Positions 47,961 through 61,100 of a stretch of 64,000 nucleotides of DNA are shown piece after piece. The number at the start of each line of letters is the position of its first letter. Positions within the stretch are counted from its first letter, which is position 1. Below the pieces are notes generated by a model. That model was not told the origin of the DNA and did not search any database. It saw nothing but the letters and a program-made list of their open reading frames with translations. The translations under genes and the position numbers were made by a program. This DNA comes from Hemibagrus wyckioides (taxonomy: Eukaryota; Chordata; Actinopteri; Siluriformes; Bagridae): the NCBI RefSeq assembly GCF_019097595.1, contig NC_080711.1:13434928-13498927 (forward strand), in the 5' to 3' direction.

Positions 47961-49145
47961 AACAGATAGGAATGTAACAGACTGGATTTAACCGATGCAT
48001 TAATAGCAATCAAGTTGATTTGCCTATAATTCTGATACTTAACAGTATGTTTGATATCATCATGAATTAATGGTAAGTTTTCCCCAGATTCTGAATGTTG
48101 CATATCTGTTAGAGGCTATTACATCACATCATATCCTATCATAGCATATTCAGTGATATCAGCAAATATCAAATCATTGCTCAAATCATATGGTAATTTG
48201 TGCAAGCCTGAGGTTTACACTTCTAGTAGATTAGAGATTGAGTTGAAAACTGCTGAAGTATTCCTTAAAGGCTCTGCACTACTGCCTGGAAGGATGTGAG
48301 TTGAAATCCCAGACCAGTGCTTTTACACCATTACCAAAGGTCAATGTAGGTTTTATAGAAAGCATGCACAATGTCTTAGCAAGAAATCACCTAGGCCTAG
48401 GGCCTAGTGTATCAAAGAGATGAAACATTATTTCAATGAAACTTTAAGCAAATAAGCCAGAGGAAATGAAATTTGATGGTATAATATTTATTTATCAAAA
48501 CTTGAGTGAAGAGAAGAGGAGCTATTCACTGGGTTGTTTTTCCTCCTCTGCTCTGATGTTGAGCTGAAACCATCATGAGATGATAAAAAAATATATATGT
48601 TTAAAGACACCTTTGCACATCTAGTATATGCAGTTGTAACTGATCCAGTGCCACAGCAGTACCACTTTCTTTACCTGCAGCAAACGTCCACAGTATTACT
48701 TGCTTTACATCCAGTGGCATGTACTAGGTAACATTCAGAGCTACAGAGAGCTTGAGGCAAACTCATCAGACTCTCCTTCACTGTAGCCCTCTGTTTTCTT
48801 TTTCAGTGTTGTGTGTGGAAATTTGATATAAAACACCCCCTTCTTTGGCAGAGTTGAGGAAATGATTCATTTATCTAACTGCCAGAGAAGTCTACATAGT
48901 TTTCTGTGTTTTGGAGCGAAATGAAACAGAACAGTCTAGTCTACACCTGCTTCTCCATATCACCTGTGTTTCAAACACAATGGGGCCAAGACAATAGTGT
49001 TCACAAATCTGTATTTTGATCCGTTTACCCACAATTGATCCTTAATATTTTTTTTAAAACAATAAACACACTGGAACGAGCTATCCATGAATAACAGTAT
49101 TCTAACAGCAAAAGAATCAAATAAAAATGAATGAATAAGTAAGTA

Positions 49146-49179
<34 letters not shown>

Positions 49180-49414
49180 TAAATAAATAAATAAAAAATA
49201 AATAAAAAAAAAAAAGACAGAATTATGACCAGCTATCACTGTTTCCTTTTTGGAAAAACATCTGCAACTATTTTATTGCCTGGGTTCAAATATTGTGACC
49301 ATAAAGAGAAATTCCTAACACACATACACCTCATCAGCATTGTACATTCGGTGTACAAGGTGACGTGTGTGATAGTACTGGATGTCTCTGAGATTATGTG
49401 ATCTACAGGGCGCT

Positions 49415-49480
49415 CTGGCTCATTGGGTGACGTATCATAATAAAAGAGGAAAACCAGCTCACACCAGCACAACCACCCAT
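49415..49480 (+). promoter_or_regulatory. TATA-like promoter candidate 2 kb upstream of cnn1
   Basis: Within 25 bp are an inverted CCAAT (ATTGGG at 49423), a CRE/AP-1-like TGACGTAT (49428) and a TATA-like ATAATAAAAG (49437-49446). It could serve an alternative cnn1 first exon. No supporting exon is identified. Confidence 0.25.
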
Positions 49481-49667
49481 CAACCCATTTTTGAAGAGGA
49501 GCTCATGATCAGCAGGGATTAATGTGGTTAAGCCTACTGTTTCTATTTAAAGAATGTTTTGGATTGTCCACCTGGTTTCGACTGTCATATAGAATAGTCC
49601 AGTAATAACAAATTACAAATGGTGTATTAAGATGCATTCAGTCTTATTTAAATTATTGTAAACATAC

Positions 49668-50150
49668 ATTTTTATCGCCAAAGGGTGTACACAACTGACC
49701 ATCACATTCCTATGTGCTTGTTGAATATCTCATTCCAGATTTAGTTGCCCTTTGCTGTTATAATAGCCTCTATTGTTATAGGAAGGCTTTCCACTAAATT
49801 TTTTGTGTGGCTGTGGGGATTTGTGATCATTCATCTACAAAGAGTATTAGTGAGGTCAGTCACTGATGCTGGGTGATGGGGTCTAGAGTGCAGTAAACAT
49901 TTTGGTTTATCCCAAAGATGTTCAGTGAGGCTGAGGTCAGAGCTTTGTGCAGACCATCTCAAGCTCTTCCACTCTAACTTTGGCAAACCGTGTCTTTCTG
50001 AAGCTTGCTTTGTGCACAGAGCAATTGCCATGCTGGAACAGGTTTGGGCCTCTTAGTCCCAGTGAAGCTAAACTGTAAATCTACAGCATTCAAAGACATT
50101 CTACACAATTGCGTGCTTTCCCTTTGCGGCAACCTTGTGGGAAAATGTCC
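49668..50150 (-). mobile_element. decayed Tc1-like element
   Basis: Minus-strand transposase remnant: LTEHLWD, SAQSSDLS and the CTKQ/AWQLLC region are readable between about 49850 and 50040. The left end ATCGCCAAAGGGTGTACAC resembles the other family members; the right end is truncated. Confidence 0.7.
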
Positions 50151-50154
50151 CTAA

Positions 50155-51055
50155 AATTGAGCATAAAGTATATATAAAGCAAAACTTCAGATTGAAATAA
50201 ACTAAATATATTTATACTGAAATATTTGTGACGTGTTTGGTTCCAATGTGTTGGTTGGTAGTATTTTTTATTTTTGTGAAAAGTTTTTGTATGCTGTGCT
50301 GTCATGACAGTGGCATATTTCTAGTGGAGTTACAATAGAGTTTAATAGGACATAAGGGATAACTGCCAGGTCTTCCTCTAAACTCATAAAAACAAGCTTA
50401 GCTCGACAAGATGAGAATAGCTTCTTTTCTCATTTGCTATTTTCCAGTGATGTTCAACATCAACACTGAGAAATCCAACAGAGAAGTCGTGAAACAACAA
50501 ACCATGGACGCAAAGATCCAGAATGTAATTCAGCTATTTGACAGAATTGCAAGGGTTACGGCAAAGATTCGACTTGGCTGGTTAGCTTATCTACAAGATG
50601 ACAGGCAGCGGTGTTAGCATAAAGGTTGAAGCTTTGGAACTGTTTAAGGATGAGCTTGCAGATGATGAGTTGAGAAAGCTGGGAAGACTAAAGTGGTGCT
50701 CTTTAGGTACAGGATGAAGCGAAGGCCATGTACTGTTGGGGGTCACTATCAGTCAGTGGGCATTGCAGAAAACAAAGTGAAAACACACGGTGAAAGAAGT
50801 CAACTTTCATCACAGGATAAATCTTGGACACAGCTAAGGATCTCATGTTCATTATAAAGATTAAGATAGAGGTCTTTGAGGGTGGATTTTCCCTTTAAGC
50901 TTCCTTTATCCTTCTGTACAGATGCTGATTTTACTCAAGTGTGTGTCTGCTAAAGCAAACATAAAAAAGATATCTTCTCTTTTTTTTTAATCCAATGATC
51001 TCTGTGTCTGTGTAAAGCAGCTTATGTAAACAGAAGTACGAGAGCAGCATATTTG
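50155..51055. other. cnn1 upstream flank, unrecognised
   Basis: Holds an open frame of 68 codons at 50411-50617 on the plus strand that matches no family I know and has low coding plausibility. Otherwise unique DNA leading to the cnn1 promoter. Confidence 0.4.
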
Positions 51056-51058
51056 AAG

Positions 51059-51068
51059 ACAAATAAGG
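51059..51068 (-). promoter_or_regulatory. imperfect CArG box upstream of cnn1
   Basis: On the minus strand this reads CCTTATTTGT, one base away from the SRF consensus CC(A/T)6GG, about 380 bp before the cnn1 start codon. Mammalian CNN1 is a known SRF/myocardin target. Function here is inferred only; such near-matches also occur by chance. Confidence 0.3.
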
Positions 51069-51119
51069 GGCATCCGTAAATTCTATTCAGGGCGGAAAAA
51101 ATGACAGCGGCTGAGTTTT

Positions 51120-51640
51120 AATACCATGCTGCTGACATCACCGGGAGAAAGACGTAGCGCGCGGATTGGACGAGGTTCCGGGCCAATGGGCGCGCACGGC
51201 GGACACGCGCAGACGGGAAGAGTTTAAAAAAGATTGGGGGAAAAGTGTGGCGTTGTGACGCTTCTCCTCATGCGGGGAAAAACGGGATAGTAACCGAGGA
51301 GCAAATCCCCCCCCCCAACAACATCAGCACCGGGCTCAACTTTTTACCACAGATATCTGGTGGCGCAGGATAACTGTTCTTCAGATTTTCCCCAGCTGAC
51401 GCATTCCTCCACCACTTAGCTCGACTCCAGTAACTATTAAAAATAATAATGGCACAGCACTTCAGAAGCGGGCCAGCTTTCGGACTTTCAGCGGAGGTGA
51501 AAAGCAAGGTAGGATGCGAGTGCTCGCGCTAGCAGTGTGTACAGTGTGTGAGCGGGAGCGCGCGAGGCGCACGGGCGCTTTAAACCAGGAGGCGGCGGCT
51601 GCTTTGGCGTTCACGCGCCAGAGTGGCAAAACATTAGAGC
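51120..51640 (+). promoter_or_regulatory. cnn1 CpG-rich promoter and first exon
   Basis: This is the most CpG-dense stretch in the window, including several GCGCGC runs and CGG repeats. Two CCAAT motifs, one inverted (ATTGG near 51166) and one direct (CCAAT near 51183), lie 260-285 bp before the ATG. An AT-rich TTTAAAAAAGA follows near 51222 and could act as a weak TATA-like element. The transcription start is not determined; it probably lies around 51240-51300. Confidence 0.6.
51449..51508 (+). CDS. cnn1: cnn1 coding exon 1
   Basis: 60 nt, phase 0. The ATG lies in a CpG-rich first exon. It encodes [20 protein letters not shown], the typical calponin N-terminus (GPxxGLSAEVK). Donor AAG|GTAGGA. 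Confidence 0.93.
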
Positions 51641-53956
51641 TGTGAGTCTGTCTGCAGGATAGGCCTAGTTTATACTGAACCTCTTGGTAAAGAACAAAAA
51701 AGTGTTTCTGTACCTTAAGTGTGTGCATCTTCTTCTCTTTTTACGCATGTTGAAGCTTTTGTGGGCACACAATTAGACTAAAAGTCTTTACAATGATAGT
51801 GTCATAAGTCCACAACTCACCAAAATATGCTGATTTATTTGAAAAATTATAAAAGTCAAAATGGCTCGCTTTAGTTACGACTAGGGCTAGGTATTGAATT
51901 TATTAGCTACAGTTAAAACAGTGTGTGTGTGTGTGTGTGTGTGTGAAGTAACTCACAATCAGAAATACACTTTTCCTTGTCACTGGTCTGGTGCCATCAA
52001 TAGCACTTTTTTTTTGATGCATAATTAGACCAGTGATGTATCTATAAAGCTCTGTTCTGCACTACCTCAGGTTTAATGCATATATCAGTGGTGGGTTTCT
52101 GAGACATCATTTGGATGTTTGCGAAACCTGCGTAAAAGTCATACCCGAAAATAATTGTTTACGACATGTCGGGTTCTTTCACTCTCTGTTCAGTTTTGTG
52201 TTTATTGCAGTGACAAGAGGGAGTGGAATTTGTTTGATTTTTTTTATTTGAACATATATGGAAATAATTAAAGGTTTTAAATAAAGATTAAATGTTCTCC
52301 TCAGAGCCCAACATGGTCTTGTAAAACATTTGGATGCATTGCTTTCTGTGTATCTCATTCACCTTTAAAAGGGGTAACAGGAGATTTTTGACATCATCTG
52401 CTCCGTTCCACAGAGAGAATCATTAAAGGTTCATCAGAACCCACAGAAATATACCTATTTAAGATTATTTTTATTCATTTTGTAAAACTTTAACTATCTG
52501 AAGAAACCCTTCTTCAATGCACTTTTATTTTTTTTATGGCTGGCACATCGAATAAAAGTCAAGTACAGTTACATTGCACCACATCAAAAAATGGTTTTTT
52601 TTCCACACATAAAGTCGAGTGAGTGTAGTTCCTGAAATAATACATTTATTATATAGACTACATCTGACAAACCTCACAGGCAGTACCAGCTTCACCAGTC
52701 AACACCAGCATCATTAGCCCCAAATAAGCAGAACTTACAGCATTCATTTTGAATGTGAAAGGCCAAAGGTTAAACATTTGTCACTGGACTGACATTCGTA
52801 GCTACTTTGTATAACTCACGGCTTACTCACACACATCAAATAGGCAACTGGAATCTGCTAATGGTCAAGAGGTTTACTCTAGATGCAGTGTTGTATCTTT
52901 GGTATACCATAACCTCCCGAGACCTAAACTATAATGATGAATGTATTATAATTGCTTAACATTGCTGTTCATGATAACTAAGTCTTCAAACAGGAAGAGG
53001 TTTGGGATCAGAGTAATAGCCAAGCTCACATAAGGATATTACAAGTATATATACATATAGAAGTCTGCAAATACTGTGATGAGGAACACATAGGAACACG
53101 TTCACGATACACACTGCCATATTGCCCAGCATGCTCCAGGTATTTTAACCATCATTATGACTGACCCTCTGGATGTAGGGGGTGTATCCACAGTCTCTGT
53201 GTCCATCTGAGTGACAGGCCTGTGACTTTCTGTTCCCCAAATAAGGAAGTACACAGCTCTCTCTGGGTCCACAGCCTCGGGAAAGTGGTGTATTGTAAAC
53301 AGTTTGTGATTTAGGTGGAACACCACAGAGGAGCCTAGCCCAAGAAAGCAGAGATATGAAACCACAGAGAATTTTTTGCCATAAACTCAAATGAGCATTT
53401 GCTGTTTTCTTGGACCATCATTGCTTCAGAATGCCATGAAACTTGAAAACAAGTTGACAGGATTGCAGCTGAGAAAGTAATTACTCCAGCAATTTCATTC
53501 TGGGCTACCACACTTTTCATAAACACATTTATAACTTCCCTTTTTTAAGTGGAGCATGCTCCTCTGACTGATAAACAGTTAAACAGTCCTTGATTCAAGA
53601 TAACCCATAACAGCATGCACACCATGTAGAAAGAGAAACACAGGAGAGAGACCGGTTTTGACTGCATTCCTCATGTCCATAGTGAGGGAGAAAAACAACA
53701 AATGAAGGCCTGAGCAGAATTCCTTGGCCGTAGACGACGGCTGTCCGTCTTGCATCCCATAAACGGACGTGGTTAGAGAGTGTAAGTGTTTCACTTTAAA
53801 AGGACAGCGGGACCTGGAGAGAGAGAGAGAGAGGGAGATGGTGGGATAGTGAGCTGATGATGGCTAGACAGCTGTGTGGGGTGTGACATAGAAAAATGGT
53901 GTGTATGTATATGAAAGAATGAAAGCCAGAAACACTATCCATGTGCTAGAGAGAGA

Positions 53957-54005
<49 letters not shown>

Positions 54006-55155
54006 GTTACTCCCAAGTTTGGTGTGCTGGAGTGGAAGCCAAGCAAACCCCTGCTGCTTTGAAATCAGTGTTATTGTTGGCTCTCTCTCTCTCTCTCTCT
54101 CTCTCTTTTCTCCCTCAGTTGTCAGACACAGGGAGCACAAACATTTCAGAAAAGCAGAAACACGACACAAAAATACAACAATATTTTGAGTGTGTTTATG
54201 CAGAAATGTCTTTTTTTTCAAATCCCTCCATCTCATGGCTGGTCTTTTAAGAAGCCCCTTACTTCAAAAAAATTGAGATCGTATATGGACAGACAATAGT
54301 GTTGAAATCTGTGGACATTATGGACAGAAATGTCTTGATGGGATATTATAAATTGTGCCCAATCTGAATATTATTACGGTTAAACACAATCGTGTAACTG
54401 AATTTTCATGTCCTGAAAATACAGTACTTACAGGGATTTTCGGAAGATTGGATGATGGTTCTTGAAGTCTGAAAGAACCTACACTTCGAAGTGTAACACT
54501 GATTGCTCTTGGGGAAGCTCTTGTCTATAAAATTCATCATCCTGGTCGCTGGTATGATGATTTTCTGTGTTGTTATGACTGTAATCAACTGATTATTGCT
54601 ATAATTAAAGGGCTATAAATTAAACAGTGTACTAAGTCCTTAATAATAACATGCAACTAAGGCAGCTATTGAGAGACGCTGCATGCCTGTTGTCTTTTAG
54701 CAGCTAGAAATATGAATAGAAATGCTTTAAAGGTGCTACAATGACCCTTGTTTGACATTTGACCTCCAGCTTGCACAGAAGTACGACCCTCAGAAGGAGG
54801 AGGAGCTCAGGATTTGGATCCATGAGCTGACAGGGCGCAAAGTCCCAGACAACTTCATGGAAGGCCTTAAAGATGGAGTCATCCTGTGCGAGTGAGTAAC
54901 AGCTGCAGTGACATAATGATCACAGATAATTAGTTTGTCTTAAGATGCTCGCAATTGCCTCAGCACACACATACCTGAAAATGTAAATGTGCTGTTGAAA
55001 TGTAAACTTTAGATCTGAAAGTTTAGAACTAAAACTCAGCAGTTGAGGCTTTACAGCCCAGAAGCTCTGCAGACAAAATGCTTCATCATAACACTGATTA
55101 TACATTCTCTAACAACTATGAATGATACTATATACACTAAATATTATAAATCTGT

Positions 55156-55196
<41 letters not shown>

Positions 55197-58100
55197 CTGT
55201 CTGTCTGTCTTTTTCTTTCCCAGACTCATCAATGCTCTCCAGCCTGGCTCTGTGCGAAAGATCAACAACTCCACTCAGAATTGGCATCAGGTGAATATCC
55301 TTTCCCCCAAAAAAATCTCTGTGCATACTCATATGCTTTTCTATGAGCGTATAATAAATCCTGCAGAGATTATATTACACTGCATGGCTGTAAAAAAAAA
55401 AAAAAAACACTGGACCTATTCTTCCCTAAAGTCATTAGGGAAATTAAATTGAAGTCAGAGGTGAGACAAATATCTTGATGTAACTGCTGTAAAAATCTGC
55501 ATCAAAGGACGCTTTGTCCATACATAACCTAATACACTCTAACCTTAAAGGACTGTATGCACTGAATTACTCTGAAAGCCATATACATTTCCATATAATG
55601 ATAATTATGGTGTTAGTATATGGTATAGTTTAAAACACAATATGGCCAAAGGTTTGTGTATACCTGACCATGACATCACATCCATATGTAGGCCTTCCCC
55701 AATCTTTGCAATCGTTGCCACAAAGTTGGAAGCACACAGTTATATAGGATATCTATTTCAATTTCCGTTCACTGGAACAAAGGAGTCTAAACCTGTTCCA
55801 GCATGACAATGCCTCTGTGCACAAAGCACACAGTGAGCTCCATGGAGGCATGTTTTGCCAAAGTTGCAATGGAAAAAGGTTGTTCTACAAAGAGCCCTGA
55901 CCTCAACCCTACTTAACACATTTGGGATGAACTGGATTAAAGACCAGACTTACTTATTGACCAGACTTAATTGGTGCTTGACCTCACTAATGCTCTTGTG
56001 GCTGAACGAGCACAAATCTCCACAGACATGCTCTAAAATCTAATGGAGATCCTTCTCAGAGGAGTGAAGGATATTATAATAGCAAAAGGAGGGTTGAATC
56101 TGGAATGGGATGTTCAGTATGGTCAGGGGGTGCTTACCCCCTGACCATACTGAACCCTCTACCCTCTACCCCATTTATACGAGCTGCCCTGGTTGTGATG
56201 GTTAGCTGTCCATAAACTTTTGCCCAGAGAGTATGAGATAGGATAAATGCTACAGAAGCAACTCTTATGTTGTGGACATATTCATTGGTGTGTTCCAATA
56301 GTTTTGCTGCTGCTGTTTAAGCAGATGTTCTTACAGCCAACAGCCTTTAGTTCAGCCATATATCAGGATTACACAGTCATGAGCTGTCTATAAACATCTT
56401 ACCACTATGAATTTATTTATCTTTACTGGCTACTTTATCCTGGTCAGTATGGTTCCTGAGAATATTGTGGATAGTGAACCCAGAGGAAACCCACACAGCC
56501 ATAGGGAGAACTGGAAGAACAACACACAGACAGTAACCCAAGTTCACCCTTTGGAGCTGTGAGGCAGTAATGCACCTTCATGCAGTATGAATACATTCTG
56601 ACAATAGTTTTGGATCTGCAGTACTCAACAAGATTGGCCTTTGCAATAGTTTCACAGAAACCAGCAATATGTTCCAAGGTTTAAGAATATTTATTGTGTT
56701 CTGTGAGACTGAAAGATAATGAAGATGTTTTTGAAAACTGTAGTTACTGTAGTTTCAGCATCACACCAATGAATTCAATAAATTGCACATGAATGTAGGT
56801 CAAACCTACACAGCACAGCTTCCCAGATTGTTTTAATACAATGCAAGGCACTTCTTCAGAGGGCTGATATAAGCCGTAGGCATGCGTGATGGTTCTGTCT
56901 AATGATTTCTGATGAAATTTTAGCTAATGGCTCTCAAATAAAGCTGTCTTTAAACGCCAAGGAGATATTCTGAGACATCCCAGATGTTTTGCCTTGTAAT
57001 ATATTCTGTTTTTCTCTGAGTACTTTAATAGACAGTTAGTGTATTATTGTTTTCTCATCTGCTGAGAACCAGATCTGTTTCTAACACATGTTGTGTTATT
57101 TCTTCCTCCATAAAATAAAGAGGACACCACTCATTAATTCCAGATTTGAACAGAATGTGTCATGCCATTGATCTGCTCTGTATTAAAAGTGAATACTGTA
57201 TGCAAAGATGGCTGTACCTTTTACATACATGCTCTTATTGTTTGCAGCTGGAAAACATAGGCAATTTTGTCCGAGCCATTCAGGATTACGGTCTGAAGCC
57301 CCATGACATCTTTGAGGCGAATGATCTGTTTGAGAACGTCAACCACACGCAGGTTCAGTGCACTCTGATCACACTAGCTGGGATAGTAAGTGAACTACTA
57401 CATTTCTACATTACTACATAGATCTACTTACATTTCTGTCATATTTTCCCTCCATGTACATTGTATATTCATGCAGATCTGTTTCTTTTGAACACGCACA
57501 CTATAAGCATAACATTTTTTGCATGACGATGAATTAGATCCTCTACTCCACACTCCATCATTATGCAGACATGCTTGTGGGAATAGAGTAAAGAATGAAC
57601 AGTGATCTCATAGGCAGTGCTAGAGAACGCAAGTGTGTAACAAAATGTTTTCATGACCATCGCCTTTCACGTGACCCAAACAAATCCAAGCTTTTTAGTG
57701 CTCTCTGAACTGAAGGGCTTTTTGGCAGTTTTTTGGAGGCTAATAATAGCTTTATTTGTATAAGTGATTTTGTGCATGTGAGGCAGTGATTTCCTGAATC
57801 TCCTCCATTTCTGAGCTCCAAAGTTTTTTACTAATGTTTATGTGAGGTAGACAAAATAATGGAAAGACCAGACGAAAACAGATTTCACAGTAAAACTGTT
57901 TAATGAACCCTTTGGACAGACTTATAGCAAAGAAAATGTAGAAAAGAAGAAAAAAAAAATCTTGGATTCCATTATACTGTGTACATGTGTTTCTTATTAT
58001 TTTCAATATCACTAGAAATGTACTCCTCAATATACTGTAAGAGAAGATATTGGGCTAAATTGGTAGTAGTGTCTCAACGGTTAAGGCTCTAGTTAAGGCG

Positions 58101-61100
58101 CTAATCTGTAGGTTTAGAGCAGGACCCTTAACCCTCTCTGCTCCATGGGTGTTGCATGAAGGCTGACCGTGTGCTCTGACCCCAACTTCCTAACATGCTG
58201 ATATATGTGAAGAACTGAATTTCGCTATTTCTGTAAAGTATATGTAACAAATAAATGGTGCTTATTCCTAATTCCTTTTAAAGGCCCACTATCCAAAAGG
58301 CTGTTTATAGAAGTCATTTATTAATCAATAAATCTGTTTGCAAATCATTCACCATAACACATTAAGAAATGAATAATTAATTAAAGGACGAAATGGCATT
58401 TTAATCAGGCGGTAGTCAAGTAATAATGATGGAAGAAACCAGTTATTTACACCAACAAGCTTCTGTAGTAGCCAAATCGGTGTCTTTATAAACAAAACTT
58501 ACATTTTTAAGTCACCTAACCCAGATTTCTCACCTTACACAGTTGGTGTAACCCTAACGTAAACAGAAATACATAAAATGTGAAGCATATGTATTGTTTA
58601 GTTTTTATATACTCGAATTTCGATGTATTTTCTGAGTATAGAGTGTTATTAATTAGGTTTGCAATTTGAGCAATGAGCTATGTGCATTTTAATAGCAACT
58701 GTAAAATAAAATACACTCGTTGTCAAATAGTAAATCTAAAAAAGATTTCTAGATTTTTTAAACCACATTCACTTCAGTTTCCTTTGCAAAACTTCAGCCA
58801 ACACGCCTTTAAACGTACTGTATAAATAAATGGCACATGAAACTAACCATGGAATAAGAGGCAGAACAAATTGCGAATGTCAGAATTCATTTAAAACTGC
58901 TTTAAAAACCCAAGTGTGAGCCAAGCGGGACAGTGGCGAAGTGTACAGCCTGTGGTCAGGCAATCAGAAATTTATATTCACAGAGAATTCTTACAGATGG
59001 ACAGATGGATTTTGTGACTTGTTTTCCGCCTAGCAAATAAATAAGAACGTGGCTCGTGTACTAATAGTGTCACAAAAAATGTACACAACAAAACACAATA
59101 GAGGCATATTTTTATATATGAAAATATTCATTGACAAGGCAATTGATTATCTAACAAGCGCATCATGCTTTATTCCTCTTACACCATATCAATTTGCTGA
59201 CAATTATATTTATTGTTTTTATTAAAGTGCATCATGCCATATTTTCTATCCTTTTATAGTTACATGTAATGTTGTGGAATAGCTGCAAAAAGGAACTTCT
59301 CATTTGCTGTCGAGAAAGTCCATGAGTTCTTCATTTTTTTTCTGTCCTGTTATCTAGAGACTTGTTTTTCTAGTGATCTTGAAGATAGCAAAAGTTATTT
59401 TCTTTCATTTTTTGCCTTGGTAATAAAAAAGAAACGTTTTTTCCTTGATCTTGATAGCAAAAGTTATTTGCAGGGATCATGTAGCATACTACCATTGTTG
59501 TGGCCAGTGGTACACTGTCATCGAATTGGTATCATGGTGATTCTGCAGTAATTATATCTTATTTTATTTTGTTTGTCTTGAGAGATACATACCATTTAGG
59601 CGGCATCGATCAAACACCTTTCAATAACCACCGAGATTTTCCGGTACCTCAAACTGTTTGGCAATGAAACTGATATTTAAAGATCAGTATAGTGTCCATG
59701 ACAGAGTTGTTGCAGATTTCTGAGTCTCCAATTCAGACGAACTAGTGACAGACCCTAATTTGGAAATTTTCTAGCGGTTATAAACACAAGCCTAGACAGA
59801 AAAATTTAACTTTACTAATCCCAAAAGGGAAATTTGGGGGGTGGGGGGGTATACAGTAGTGCAACTCCACACAGGCTCTGGATCAACCTCAGGAGCTCAG
59901 AACTGCAAGGCAAAACCTGACCTTTTGTATTAACACCTGATTAAAATAAAGATGGCCTCATTCTTCATGTACATCATATTTCCTTAATAATGCATTTTGA
60001 CATAATGAGAGAAATAAGCCGTGAGCTCGGGAAACACAACTTTGTTATCTTGAGATCACAAGAAAAATATGTTGTGATCTCAAAATAACAAAATAATAAA
60101 TAACTTATGGCCTTTCTGGACCTGTGGAGTCATTCCTTCAGCAGTCTTGTTTTTTTATTCTTCCTTTTAAAATTAATAAGACTAGCAGCTTGTCATTTTA
60201 TAAAGTCCCCTAGATGATAAAGCTTCATGTCCTGTATCCTCTGTAGACTCTTCTAAAAACTCTGGTAGAAAGGAGACTACTCATATAAATGTTAAATATA
60301 TATCTCGTGACAGACATATTAATTATGTCAGTTTATCTGTCATTATAGTTGAATTAACCTTTTAAAAAAACCCTAGACTAGAAACCCATTAAAACAAATT
60401 GTCTTATATTTTGTTATATTCAGAAAAAATGACTTAATTTAACAGTGTTCATTTTTAACAAAATCTAGAAATTACAAGGAAACTTCCTAAAAAAAAAAAT
60501 CAAGCAAGTCTTGACACTGTCTTCACAATTTATTATAAAACTTGATCCCAATCTCATCAGTATTAATTTATTGACAATGCAAATTACGTAGAATTTTCTT
60601 TTCTTAGAAAATGTGTGTTGAACAAAAAAACAAAAGAAAAAGCCCTTGTTATAGATTATGGTTAGAATCCACCATATAGATGCCTGTGAACGAGCTATTA
60701 GGCTACTGTAGAAATAATGATGTATTAAATGTATTAAGGATTAAATTATTTATCAAATCAGCAGTAATGCTGAACAGGCTTACCTACAAGTAATATCATT
60801 TCAGCCCCATCTTGCACTAAAGTAATTATAGCCATACAGTATAATGTGCCTAAATATTGTGTTACAGGAGTAAACTTTAAGTAGATTTCAGGACAGCATG
60901 ATATATGTACATAATGTACTTATAGCACAATTTAAAGACATTATCAAAGAATAGCTTCGTTTGTATGAGAACATTCAACAGTAGCTTCATTTCAGTGTCT
61001 TAAGGATTTCAAGGAGTTTCTTGTGGTTTTTGCAGCCAAAAAATGTCTGTAGCATTTTTTCTTTTTTTTTATTATTTTTTCCCAGTCACAGGATTCATGT

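Larger units (their letters stand above)
46960..49410. other. intergenic upstream of cnn1
   Basis: An ATT microsatellite, SINE pieces (47780-47960 and probably 48250-48360) and (AAGT)n/(AAAT)n near 49136-49195. No gene recognised. Confidence 0.5.

Noticed and set aside
48250..48360. Possible tRNA gene from a B-box-like GTGAGTTGAAATCCC
   Set aside because: No cloverleaf could be traced; it fits a truncated tRNA-derived SINE head.
50411..50617. 68-codon frame upstream of cnn1 as a possible small gene
   Set aside because: Not recognised, no splice or promoter support, and its length is expected by chance.
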